From NCBI GenBank assembly GCA_049115935.1, contig JAGDZK010000006.1, forward strand, positions 1 through 64,000: DNA of 64,000 nucleotides. Reading direction: 5' to 3'. The translations under genes were made by a program, and so were the position numbers. Source of the stretch: Bermanella sp049115935. Lineage in GTDB: Bacteria > Pseudomonadota > Gammaproteobacteria > Pseudomonadales > Oceanobacteraceae. Under the pieces are notes generated by a model. The model saw nothing but the letters and a program-made list of their open reading frames with translations, was not told the DNA's origin and searched no databases. Shown in pieces: positions 8,188-16,113 of the stretch (its first letter is position 1; each line of letters opens with the position of its first letter).

Positions 8188-8257
8188 AGATAAATAAGTT
8201 TTAATAATTTTTACAGTCAGAATGGCTTTTATTGATTAAATATAAGGAACAACGGAT

Positions 8258-8668
8258 ATGTCACAAACCCATTGTCTGTGCGGTGCTGTTACTATAACCG
8301 CCGAAGAAGTGAACCCTAAGTTTACCGTATGCCATTGCCAGTCATGCAGAAGTTGGGGCGGAGCCCCGTTTTTTGCCGTGCAGTGTGGAACCAAGGTTAA
8401 AATCCACGGTGAAGACCACGTTAAACAATATGAGTCATCCGCTTGGGCATCACGCGGATTTTGCAAAGAATGTGGCACTCACTTATTTTTCAAATTTAAA
8501 CAAAGCGGTGAGTACAATATGCCAGTGGGTTTATTCCCCAATTTGGCAGGACTAGAAATGGACATGCAGTATTTTAGTGATGCGCGACCTAGCTATTACT
8601 GCTTTAAAAATGAAACCAAAGAAATGACAACCGCAGAAATCATGGCGCACTTTGCATCCGCTTTGTAG
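8258..8668 (+). CDS. GFA / CENP-V-fold zinc protein, second of a pair
   Basis: A 136-residue paralogue-like neighbour with the same zinc-binding plan: THCLCGAVTI, VCHCQSCRSWGGAPFFAV and GFCKECGTHLFF. The sequence is clearly diverged from the first protein, so this is not a recent duplication. The ribosome site is AAGGA. The C-terminal part YFSDARPSYYCFKN resembles the substrate-side loop of other GFA proteins. The specific substrate is unknown. A hairpin follows, shared with the converging fdxA. Confidence 0.85.
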   Translation: MSQTHCLCGAVTITAEEVNPKFTVCHCQSCRSWGGAPFFAVQCGTKVKIHGEDHVKQYESSAWASRGFCKECGTHLFFKFKQSGEYNMPVGLFPNLAGLEMDMQYFSDARPSYYCFKNETKEMTTAEIMAHFASAL

Positions 8669-8699
8669 TGAACACGCTGAACGGTTAATTTATATAACA

Positions 8700-8719
8700 A
8701 AACGGCCCGCAGGCCGTTT
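8700..8719. terminator. Hairpin between GFA gene and fdxA
   Basis: AAACGGCC / GGCCGTTT form a perfect 8-bp stem with a CGCA loop. Because the stem begins with A and ends with T it can act in both directions on the converging genes, although the T tracts are short. Confidence 0.55.
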
Positions 8720-8769
8720 AATTATTGGGAGAACCATCTAACGTCTCCCGTCGATCGTCTTTCGTAGAA

Positions 8770-9093
8770 TCAACGCTCTAGCTGATCAATCTTACCTTCA
8801 ACACCGTCCCACTCTTCAGCGTCTGGCATTTTATCTTTCATCTCGGTGATGTTTGGCCAAACTTCAGCAAGCTCAGCGTTAAGCTCGATGAACTGCTCTT
8901 GGCCTGCAGGTATTTCATCTTCACTGAAGATGGCTTCTGCTGGGCACTCAGGCTCACATAGTGCGCAATCGATACACTCGTCAGGGTGGATAACTAAGAA
9001 GTTAGGGCCTTCGTAGAAACAGTCTACAGGGCATACTTCTACACAGTCTGTGTATTTACATTTAATGCAGTTTTCAACAACAACGAATGTCAT
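8770..9093 (-). CDS. fdxA: 7Fe-8S ferredoxin FdxA
   Basis: A 107-residue ferredoxin with one [3Fe-4S] and one [4Fe-4S] cluster. The Cys pattern is CIKCKYTDCVEVCPVDCF and then CIDCALCEPECPAEAI, followed by the long acidic C-terminal half typical of Azotobacter-type FdxA (about 107 residues). It transfers electrons in the cytoplasm. It lies 205 bp downstream of mutS on the same strand, the arrangement known in Pseudomonas and relatives, which marks this part as old chromosome. Confidence 0.96.
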   Translation of the reverse strand: MTFVVVENCIKCKYTDCVEVCPVDCFYEGPNFLVIHPDECIDCALCEPECPAEAIFSEDEIPAGQEQFIELNAELAEVWPNITEMKDKMPDAEEWDGVEGKIDQLER

Positions 9094-9185
9094 GGCGTAT
9101 TCTCGATCTCATCAAATTCTTGTGGGCAATTTGTATCACTTGCCATCTATTTTGGCCGTCATTCTAGTGATGCTTAAGCCAAGGG

Positions 9186-9203
9186 GCAAGGTTAAAACCT
9201 TGC
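9186..9203. other. Palindrome in the mutS-fdxA gap
   Basis: GCAAGGTT-AA-AACCTTGC is a perfect 8-bp inverted repeat with a 2-base centre, midway between mutS and fdxA, followed on the plus strand by TTTATAA. It could end mutS transcription or be a binding site for fdxA control. The rest of the gap shows nothing. Confidence 0.3.
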
Positions 9204-9298
9204 TTTATAAATTGTGTGCCCTTTATACAGGGTTTTTCTATAGTTTTAAAACTGATTAAAGCAATGACCTTAATCGATTTTATCGCTATTTGGGCCAA

Positions 9299-11959
9299 TC
9301 AAAGCTGCTTTCTTAACTCGTATAAAAGCTCAAGGGCTTGTCTTGGGGTTAGCTCGTCAGGGTTCATGCTTTCAAGGGCTAGCTCTACCTTTGAAGGTGA
9401 CGTGGCAAACATGTCACTTTGCATAGGCGATGGCACAGGGGGAGCGGCTGGTTCTTTAATCTGGCTTTTAGGGGCTGCGACTGTTTTAACCGGTTGCTGA
9501 GCATCGTTGATCTGGGTTTGCTCTAATGCGCCCAGCTTGGACTTAGCTTGGTCAATCACATGGTTTGGTACACCGGCCAGTTTGGCTACCTGCAAGCCGT
9601 AACTCTGGCTGGCTGGGCCTTCTTCTACATGGTGTAAAAAAACAATGTGGTCGTTGTGTTCGGTGGCGGTTAAATGCACGTTCACCACAGCTGGGTTTTG
9701 TTCACTTAGCTGAGTCATCTCAAAATAGTGGGTAGCAAATAGGGTGTAAGCGCCCACTTGCTGGGCCAGATGTTCAGCACAGGCCCATGCTAGAGACAAG
9801 CCATCAAAGGTGCTGGTGCCGCGGCCCACTTCATCCATTAATACTAAGCTGTGCTCGGTGGCGTTATGTAAAATATTCGCGGTTTCGGTCATTTCTACCA
9901 TAAAGGTAGAACGGCCACCGGCCACGTCATCGCTGGAACCCATACGGGTAAAGATGCGATCCACCAAACCAATATTGGCCGACTGCGCAGGCACATAACT
10001 ACCGATGTGGGCCATTAATACAATGTGGGCCACTTGGCGCATGTAGGTGGATTTACCGCCCATGTTTGGGCCGGTAATGATGAGCATGTTGCGCTGATCA
10101 TGAAAGCTAACATCGTTGGCCACAAATGGGTCTTCGATCATGGCTTCCACTACTGGGTGGCGGCCTTGTTCAATATTTAAGCCTGGCTCTTGGCTTAATT
10201 GTGGGCGCACATATTGTTGGGTAATGGCGCGCTCGGCCAAGTTGGATAATACGTCGATTTCACAAATGGCATTGGCCGTGTCTTGTAGCTCAGCCAATTG
10301 ACCCGCCAACGATTCAACCAATTCTTCATACAGGGCTTTTTCACGGGATAGGGCGCGGCTCTTACTTGAAAGTGCCTTGTCTTCAAACTCTTTAAGCTCA
10401 GGCGTAATAAAACGCTCGGCATTTTTTAGGGTCTGGCGACGAATATATTCTGTGGGCGCGTCGGCGGCTTGGGCTTTACTGATTTCGATGTAATAACCGT
10501 GTACACGGTTGTAACCCACTTTTAAGGTGTTCAAACCGGTGCGCGCTTTTTCGCGCACTTCGATGTCCATTAAAAACTGGCCAGCGTTTTCGCTTAAACC
10601 TCGCAGCTCGTCTAATTCGGAGTCATAACCTTCGGCAATGACGCCGCCATCACGAATCACCACAGGCGGGTTTTCGATCACGGCTTTTTGTAAGGTGTCG
10701 ACTAATTCAGGGTAAGTGGCAATGCGTTTCGCCAGTTGTGTAACGGGCTCGGCGTCCACACTGCTCATGGCATTTTGTAGGGCTGGTAATACCGCTAAGG
10801 CATCACGCAGGCGGGCTAAATCTCGCGGGCGCGCACTGCGTAAAGCCACGCGCGATAAAATACGTTCTATATCACCAATTTGTTTTAACACACTGTGAAT
10901 GTCTTCATAGCCGTAGCTTGAAATCATGGCGCTAATGGCGGTTTGGCGTTGCTCTAGTGTTTTTTGATCACGCAGTGGGCGGTTCAACCAGCGGCGCAAT
11001 AAGCGCGAACCCATGGCCGTGGCTGTGCGATCCAACACCCAAGCGAGGGTGAAATCTGTATGACCGTTAAGGTTCACGTCGATCTCTAGGTTTTTGCGGG
11101 TGGCGGCATCCAATACGATGGCGTCGTCTGCTTGCTCCACCAATAACATACGAATATGGGGCAAGTCGGTGCGCTGGGTTTCTTGCGCGTAATGAATCAA
11201 ACAACCCGCCGCTTCAATGGCTTGTTTAAAGTCTTGGCAACCAAAGCCGTGTAAATCTTTGGTTTGAAAATGGGTGGTTAATAAGCGGAATGCGGTTTCG
11301 TACTCAAACTCCCATGCAGGCAAGGTTTGGCAGCCAGCACGCTTGCTTAAGGATTCTGGGTAGTCTTTGTCTTCGCTTAACAGTAATTCAGCGGGGCGCA
11401 GGCGTTCGATCTCGGCCAGTAAGGCCTCTTCACTTTGCACCTCAATCACGGTAAAACGGCCCGAGCTGATATCCAAAGACGAGATACCGTGAACCACTTT
11501 ATCGCTGCGGCCATCTTTAAAGCTGCTTACCGCCACTAATAAACTGTCGCGGCGTTCATCTAAAAAGCTTTCATCGGTCAGGGTGCCAGGGGTAATCACA
11601 CGCACCACCTTGCGCTCAACCGGCCCCTTGCTGGTAGCTGGGTCACCAATTTGTTCTGCTACCGCAATGGATTCACCCATCTTCACCAATTTGGCGATAT
11701 AGCCCTCAGCCGCATGATACGGGATGCCCGCCATAGGAATCGGTTTACCGCCACTTTTACCACGGGCGGTAAGGGTGATATCCAGCAAGCGCGAAGCCTT
11801 TTTGGCATCATCAAAGAAGATCTCGTAAAAATCCCCCATGCGATAAAACACCAGCTGGTTTGCATGCTCTGCCTTGATGCCTAAATATTGCTGCATCATA
11901 GGTGTGTGTTCTGAGTTATCAACCTTTGATTTTACTGGTGTTTTTGGTGTGTTTTTCAT
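9299..11959 (-). CDS. mutS: DNA mismatch repair protein MutS with an element-supplied start
   Basis: An 886-residue mismatch recognition ATPase. The mismatch-reading F-x-E motif is F44-Y-E46 (RMGDFYEIF); Walker A is GPNMGGKST at about 630-638; Walker B is LVLMDEVGRGTSTFDG; then FATHYFEM and a C-terminal tetramerisation region (ALELLYELRKQL). The protein is complete. However, the first 16 codons (MKNTPKTPVKSKVDNS) and the start lie inside the integrated element: the chromosomal part begins within EHTPMMQQYLG, where a 23-bp sequence is repeated at 41486-41508 beside the displaced original start. Both starts have a similar Lys/Thr/Pro-rich leader, so function is probably kept, but transcription must now begin in element DNA. 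No strong ribosome site is visible before this ATG. Confidence 0.97.
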   Translation of the reverse strand: MKNTPKTPVKSKVDNSEHTPMMQQYLGIKAEHANQLVFYRMGDFYEIFFDDAKKASRLLDITLTARGKSGGKPIPMAGIPYHAAEGYIAKLVKMGESIAVAEQIGDPATSKGPVERKVVRVITPGTLTDESFLDERRDSLLVAVSSFKDGRSDKVVHGISSLDISSGRFTVIEVQSEEALLAEIERLRPAELLLSEDKDYPESLSKRAGCQTLPAWEFEYETAFRLLTTHFQTKDLHGFGCQDFKQAIEAAGCLIHYAQETQRTDLPHIRMLLVEQADDAIVLDAATRKNLEIDVNLNGHTDFTLAWVLDRTATAMGSRLLRRWLNRPLRDQKTLEQRQTAISAMISSYGYEDIHSVLKQIGDIERILSRVALRSARPRDLARLRDALAVLPALQNAMSSVDAEPVTQLAKRIATYPELVDTLQKAVIENPPVVIRDGGVIAEGYDSELDELRGLSENAGQFLMDIEVREKARTGLNTLKVGYNRVHGYYIEISKAQAADAPTEYIRRQTLKNAERFITPELKEFEDKALSSKSRALSREKALYEELVESLAGQLAELQDTANAICEIDVLSNLAERAITQQYVRPQLSQEPGLNIEQGRHPVVEAMIEDPFVANDVSFHDQRNMLIITGPNMGGKSTYMRQVAHIVLMAHIGSYVPAQSANIGLVDRIFTRMGSSDDVAGGRSTFMVEMTETANILHNATEHSLVLMDEVGRGTSTFDGLSLAWACAEHLAQQVGAYTLFATHYFEMTQLSEQNPAVVNVHLTATEHNDHIVFLHHVEEGPASQSYGLQVAKLAGVPNHVIDQAKSKLGALEQTQINDAQQPVKTVAAPKSQIKEPAAPPVPSPMQSDMFATSPSKVELALESMNPDELTPRQALELLYELRKQL
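11889..11911. repeat. Attachment site, left (attL core, inside mutS)
   Basis: A 23-bp perfect direct repeat of 41486-41508, with core text CTGCATCATAGGTGTGTGTT at 11891-11910. Flanking bases differ at both ends (TAT before and TGAG after here; CAC before and GGCG after on the right). On the minus strand it encodes EHTPMMQ of MutS. It lies 254 bp from the integrase start. Confidence 0.92.
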
Positions 11960-12006
11960 GTTAATTACTTATAAATCAATGGCTTGGTAGCGATCTTTGT
12001 TTCGTC

Positions 12007-12026
12007 TGAAGTCCGTTGAAGTCCGC
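12007..12026. repeat. Tandem 10-bp repeat near attL
   Basis: TGAAGTCCGT is followed directly by TGAAGTCCGC, between attL and the integrase gene and within the new mutS upstream region. Its position suits a binding site for the integrase, the AlpA-type protein or another factor; no right-end copy was seen. Confidence 0.35.
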
Positions 12027-12043
12027 TGAGTTATATTAGCTTC

Positions 12044-12122
12044 TGTGTAACAAGTATAACTTTTAGTGTAACTTTTAGATAAGGTGTATACTGAAGGTAT
12101 CTAAATGATAAAAAGTTACACT
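12044..12122. promoter_or_regulatory. Left-end integrase arm-type sites over the int promoter
   Basis: TGTGTAAC (12044-12051), GTATAACTTTTAG (12054-12066), AGTGTAACTTTT (12065-12076) and its perfect inverse AAAAGTTACACT (12111-12122) cluster just left of the integrase gene. The 12-bp inverted pair brackets a -10-like TATACT at 12087-12092. The same AGTGTAAC occurs twice at the right end (41418-41437). These are probably integrase arm sites, and occupancy should also repress int. In the other direction this region must hold the present mutS promoter; a TAATAT on the minus strand (about 12034-12039) is a weak candidate. Confidence 0.6.
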
Positions 12123-12164
12123 TGTCAGGCTTAAGTTTCCCTAACCCTTATTACAGAGCTAAAT

Positions 12165-13529
12165 ATGCAAGCGACACAGGATACCAAAACAGCCAATAAA
12201 CCACTATCAGCAAAGGCGGTTGATGCACTTAAGCCTGGCGACCCTATTAGGGCAGATATAGGTGAGAATGCAGGTTTGCGAGTTAAGTGCGGAGCCTCAG
12301 GTTTAAAGACATTTTTTTATAGGTATAAGAGTCCTGAAACAGGAAAACTTACCCAGGTTAAGATAGGTAACTATCCAGATGTATCTTTGGCAAATGCAAG
12401 GGTTGAGCTAGAAAAACTTAAAGCGGTTAGGCGTTCGGGGGTATGCCCAAAAGCCGAGCGTGATAGAGACGTTGAGGCTAAAAAAGTAGAGTTAAGCAGG
12501 TTAAAGCAAGCAAAGTCACTGCAAGATTTTACAGTGACAAACCTTGTTGAATTGTATTTAACAGAATTTATCGAAGATAAGGTTATCCTGGATCGTAAGG
12601 ACCCTACTAAGAAAAAAAGAATAGCAGGGGCCCGTAAGCCAAAAGGACAGTCGGAAACGCGACGAACTTTATATGGTGATGCGGTTCGTGTTTTAGGTGA
12701 TAGATCCGCCAGCGAAATTACTCGAAAAGACGTGATTAATTTAATCATGGATATTGTTAATCGTGGCGCAAATGTTCAAGCGGGAAATGTTCTTCGAGAG
12801 CTATCTGCTGCTTATGAATATGCGATAGGCCTAGATAGGTTCGATGAGAATTTTGCAAATCCTGCTTTGCTTGCTAAGGCGGGATTAAAGCAAGCGAGAG
12901 TCAAGCTGACTTCGATTAAAGGTAAGCGTGTACTGTCAGATAAAGAGTTGTCCAAATTGTTGGCTTGGCTGCCTGGATCTGGTTTCTCTACTACACAGAA
13001 AAATGTAATTCGATTCACTCTTTGGACGGGTTGCCGCACAGGGGAAGTTTGCGAAGCTAGATGGCAGGATGTAGACCTAGAAGCAGGTACTTGGCACATG
13101 CGAGATTCAAAAAATGGGGCTGAGCGCTATGTGCAGTTATCAGGGCAGGCGGTTTTATTTTTACAGCAACTTAAGTTATCAACAGATACGTTCCTATTTC
13201 CGTCTACCCGAACAGGTATACCTATTCAACAAAAGTCTTTGACTGAAACGAAGTGGCACTTGAGGAATCCTGAAAAACTGAAAGGGCATCGTAAATTTAA
13301 GTCTCAGCAACTATGGCTTGATACGATAGAAGATTGGTCTCCACATGACCTAAGGCGAACTGTTCGGACTGGGCTATCTAGGCTCGGTTGTCCGAGTGAA
13401 GTTGCAGAGGCAGTACTAGGCCATTCTCGTAAGGGTATTGAAGGTACATATGATCTTCACAGCTACGAGAAAGAGTGTAGGGCCTGGTTACAGAAGTGGG
13501 CGGATCATTTAGATTCAATTATTCTTTAG
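12165..13529 (+). CDS. int: Tyrosine recombinase / integrase of the mutS element
   Basis: A 454-residue phage-type integrase with an N-terminal DUF4102 arm-binding domain (LSAKAVDALKPGDPIRAD, then GLRVKCGASGLKTFFYRY and KIGNYPDVSLANAR), a central SAM-like domain (about 120-230) and a C-terminal catalytic domain. Catalytic residues are visible: Arg291 (LWTGCRTGEV), Lys316 (DSKNG), His394-x-x-Arg397 (PHDLRR), His420 (VLGHSRKG) and the nucleophile Tyr429 (GTYDLH). It lies 254 bp from attL and reads away from it, as is usual for element integrases. It should catalyse integration into, and with an excisionase excision from, the mutS start. Confidence 0.95.
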   Translation: MQATQDTKTANKPLSAKAVDALKPGDPIRADIGENAGLRVKCGASGLKTFFYRYKSPETGKLTQVKIGNYPDVSLANARVELEKLKAVRRSGVCPKAERDRDVEAKKVELSRLKQAKSLQDFTVTNLVELYLTEFIEDKVILDRKDPTKKKRIAGARKPKGQSETRRTLYGDAVRVLGDRSASEITRKDVINLIMDIVNRGANVQAGNVLRELSAAYEYAIGLDRFDENFANPALLAKAGLKQARVKLTSIKGKRVLSDKELSKLLAWLPGSGFSTTQKNVIRFTLWTGCRTGEVCEARWQDVDLEAGTWHMRDSKNGAERYVQLSGQAVLFLQQLKLSTDTFLFPSTRTGIPIQQKSLTETKWHLRNPEKLKGHRKFKSQQLWLDTIEDWSPHDLRRTVRTGLSRLGCPSEVAEAVLGHSRKGIEGTYDLHSYEKECRAWLQKWADHLDSIIL

Positions 13530-13589
13530 AATGCATACTGAATTTAGATGTCAGGCTAATTCTGAATTGTAAAAACTGATTCATCTGAG

Positions 13590-14432
13590 CTATCGGGTTC
13601 GCGTTTTGTGATATTCATCCCTAATTAGCCTTTCTAATGTTTCGTGGATTTTCTCGTTATTTTGTTTTGATATAGCGTGAAGCTGCTCTCTTACGTATTC
13701 ATCCATTGGTAGAGAGTATTGCTTTTTAGCTTTTCCCGAGTCCCTGTACTTCTTTTGAGCCCAGGTCTTTTTCATTTTCTCTATAAATAGTCGTTTTGTA
13801 TCAGGGTGTTCGTAAGACATTTGGTCAAGTGACGCGAGTACTGCAACGTAAAATTCATGAGATGTTGTGGGTTGCTGAATGTAGATGGCCTTGTAGTTTT
13901 TTAATAGGTAGTCCCAGCACCAGCTAAGCTGAATCTCATTTTTTGGATTTATCCATTTTGTGATAGAGGGAGGGGTCTTAATTTGGCTCCATTCAACCTG
14001 CTTATTATTTAAAAACATAATCTTGCTCGCAGATAGGGCATTCCAAGTGTCAATTAAGAAGATTAGCTCCTGATATCGTGTTGAGTTCGGGATATGTGCC
14101 TTTACATATCCAGGCGATATAGGAAACAGTAGATCAATCTGTTTCTCTAGCCATATGAGTAGTCTGTCGTCTTTTTTATCGACCCATCTAAAGTGATCAG
14201 CAGAGATCACTAAATTCTGGTGATCTCGCGTGAATTCATTAACCCAATACTCTGGGTTGGCGTTATTTAAGAGGTGCATCGCAATTTGCGAAGCCTTATC
14301 AGAGTTGGGGACGGTGTGTTCCAGAGGAAGGGGGAAACCCCTAGTTAGCATTTGTCGCCATAACCATCTCAGTTCTCGTTCTTTGAAGTGAGAAAACTCC
14401 TTGGGTAGTTCCGCCTTTGATGAATTGATCAT
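13590..14432 (-). CDS. Hypothetical protein next to the integrase
   Basis: A 280-residue protein with no recognised family. The ATG has AGGAA 6 bases upstream. The N-terminal part is rich in Trp and basic residues (FKERELRWLWRQML); the middle reads like a folded alpha/beta domain. The last 45 residues (DEYVREQLHAISKQNNEKIHETLERLI) resemble a ribbon-helix-helix or a helical DNA-binding tail preceded by a Lys-rich stretch (KKYRDSGKAKKQYSLPM). A DNA-binding role in the element is therefore plausible but unproven. It converges on int and is divergent from the Gp2-like gene. Confidence 0.6.
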   Translation of the reverse strand: MINSSKAELPKEFSHFKERELRWLWRQMLTRGFPLPLEHTVPNSDKASQIAMHLLNNANPEYWVNEFTRDHQNLVISADHFRWVDKKDDRLLIWLEKQIDLLFPISPGYVKAHIPNSTRYQELIFLIDTWNALSASKIMFLNNKQVEWSQIKTPPSITKWINPKNEIQLSWCWDYLLKNYKAIYIQQPTTSHEFYVAVLASLDQMSYEHPDTKRLFIEKMKKTWAQKKYRDSGKAKKQYSLPMDEYVREQLHAISKQNNEKIHETLERLIRDEYHKTRTR

Positions 14433-14833
14433 AGTTATTCCTGTTAAGTATTATCTACATTGTAGAATAACAAGAGTTTTTTATGTGTCAATTATGAATG
14501 ATCTCTGTAGTATCTTATTGATTATTATTGATGATAATGTGCCATTTATCATGCATAAAAGCCTTTTTAGCTATGCAACTCCATAATATAATTCCAGATT
14601 AAGTTGGAAGCCCTAGATCGAGCCCAATGCTCGTTATGACTGAGTTGGCAGCGTGAGAATTGATTGGATTTTATGTGGTGCAAGTAATGTTATGTAAGAC
14701 AATATTCATAAGGACTATATCTATTACTTATTAGATGGTGAGTTAAGTGAGATTGATAAGGCACCTTAAGTAGATGTGAAAGGTGGTGAGGAGAAGTGGT
14801 ACTTGGCTTGATCTCGAACAAAAAATAAAAGTC
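14433..14833. other. Intergenic region with a small palindrome, otherwise empty
   Basis: About 400 bp of AT-rich sequence between the hypothetical gene and the Gp2-like gene. TCTACA-T-TGTAGA at 14454-14466 is a 13-base palindrome 22 bp upstream of the hypothetical gene start and may be its operator. A frame at 14401-14586 overlaps the neighbouring gene and has no ribosome site or protein-like composition. No RNA gene is recognised. Confidence 0.4.
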
Positions 14834-14867
14834 CTCCTGTTCATGTGTTCAGACACTGATACAGGAG
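14834..14867 (+). promoter_or_regulatory. Hairpin that can hide the ribosome site of the Gp2-like gene
   Basis: CTCCTGT (14834-14840) pairs perfectly with ACAGGAG (14861-14867), and an inner GTGT/ACAC stem stacks below an internal loop. The right arm contains the AGGAG ribosome site that serves the ATG at 14874. Translation of a possible replication initiator would then be repressed unless the hairpin is opened. Confidence 0.45.
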
Positions 14868-14873
14868 ATAGTA

Positions 14874-15629
14874 ATGAACACACGTCTTCCCCAAAACTCA
14901 AACGAAAAAAGATACTTCCAGTCTAGTTATCGAGGCTTGCCTGTTATTGATTACAGAGGCCCTTTGGTAGAAGGGTATTTAGAAAAAATACATCAAACCA
15001 TCGAATCTTCGCTTAATCAGTACCCAAGGGTATTTGCCACACGTTTTGATCTGATGTTTCCTGCAGATATACAAAGCTGGTCATCCAAGGTCATTTCTCG
15101 ATTCTTAGACCACTTTAAGTCAATAGTGGTGTCGCACTTGAGATCACAAGGGCTCAAGCCTGAAAAATGTCAGCCTAGGGTTGTTTGGGCTAAAGAGCGC
15201 AATTGCTCAATGAATTATCACTACCATGTTTTATTGCTTCTGAATCGTGATGTATTCCATACATCTGGTCGATTAGGGTCTGAAAATCTAAATATAATAA
15301 GCAGGATTGAATCAGCTTGGGCTAAAGCACTAGACCTAAGTTTTGAGCAAGTACAAGGCTTAGTGCACTTTCCAGCTAACCGGGATTACAAGCTTGATAG
15401 GAATAGCCCTGATTTCTATGTGCAGCTTGCGGATCTTTTCTATAGGGCCAGCTATTTGGCAAAAGAAGAGTCAAAAGCCTATGGGGATGGCTCAAGGCAC
15501 TTTAGTTGTAGTCAGGGTAATCGTTCGGCAAATGGTTTTGATATGGCGCAGCACGCTAGGAGAAGCTTAGATGCCATGATTCAGGCCCGAGATGAAAGGG
15601 TGTTGATGGCAGGAGGGTTAAATAAGTGA
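14874..15629 (+). CDS. Inovirus Gp2 / YagK-YfjJ family protein
   Basis: A 251-residue protein resembling the inovirus Gp2 / YagK-YfjJ C-terminal family found in filamentous phages and integrated islands such as CP4-type elements. The core FATRFDLMFP, then VVWAKERN and NYHYHVLLLLNRDVF (with H116-Y-H118) is characteristic. The region with GLVHFPANRDY and LADLFYRASYLAKEESK follows. The His-x-His pair and surrounding strand resemble rolling-circle initiators, so a role in element replication is plausible. Its stop overlaps the start of the AlpA gene by four bases, so the two are translationally coupled. Confidence 0.8.
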   Translation: MNTRLPQNSNEKRYFQSSYRGLPVIDYRGPLVEGYLEKIHQTIESSLNQYPRVFATRFDLMFPADIQSWSSKVISRFLDHFKSIVVSHLRSQGLKPEKCQPRVVWAKERNCSMNYHYHVLLLLNRDVFHTSGRLGSENLNIISRIESAWAKALDLSFEQVQGLVHFPANRDYKLDRNSPDFYVQLADLFYRASYLAKEESKAYGDGSRHFSCSQGNRSANGFDMAQHARRSLDAMIQARDERVLMAGGLNK

Positions 15630-15817
15630 AAATCCTCAAGCTAAAATCTGTGATCGAAAAAACCAGCTTATGTCACTCTACAATCTACAAGCTTATTTCA
15701 GAAGGAAGCTTTCCCAAGCCAATTGATCTTACAGGTAGGGCTGTTGGTTGGGTTGATTCGGAAGTGGATGACTGGATATTAACTAAGGTTGAAGAGCGTG
15801 ATCAAGTTAAGTGCTAA
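15626..15817 (+). CDS. alpA: AlpA-family regulator / probable excisionase
   Basis: A 63-residue MerR-like winged helix protein of the AlpA family: LKSVIEKTSLCHSTIYKLIS (helix-turn-helix), then GSFPKPIDLTGRAVGWVDSEVDDW. It starts with GTG inside the GTGA overlap with the preceding gene. In CP4-57, AlpA controls excision of the island and can serve as the recombination directionality factor; the same is expected here, which would link expression of this gene to restoration of mutS. Confidence 0.88.
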   Translation: MKILKLKSVIEKTSLCHSTIYKLISEGSFPKPIDLTGRAVGWVDSEVDDWILTKVEERDQVKC

Positions 15818-16038
15818 TCAGCAATTGCGTTGCAAGTCTTATATTAGTAAAGCAAAGGGTAGTAAGTACTACCCCTGCTTAAGCTTAGAAGTACCACTTA
15901 CTTCCGCTTCTCACTATAGCAAATGCACCTGATTTATTGAGCATTTCAGGTTGTCCATGAAAGGTAGAATAGCCAATAAAGTGCTTTTTAAGATTGAAGC
16001 TTCCAGTGTATTCAATATCAAGATGCTCAGCCCAAATG

Positions 16039-16066
16039 TAGGCTGTTTAAGCCTATTTAGTTTTGC
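16039..16066 (+). terminator. Possible terminator before the STAND gene
   Basis: TAGGCT-GTTTA-AGCCTA forms a perfect 6-bp stem (16039-16055) followed by TTTAGTTTTG. It could end the Gp2/alpA transcript. A second palindrome, GGGTAGTA-AG-TACTACCC at 15857-15874, lies closer to alpA but lacks a T tract. The rest of 15818-16113 shows only a TACAAT (16077) that may be a -10 for the next gene. Confidence 0.35.
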
Positions 16067-16113
16067 TAGATTTTTGTACAATGAGATGAAGCCGCTGACC
16101 AATAGATTTAATA

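Noticed and set aside
14401..14586. Plus-strand 61-codon frame divergent from the integrase neighbour
   Set aside because: It overlaps the start of the minus-strand gene, has no ribosome site and no protein-like conservation signal.
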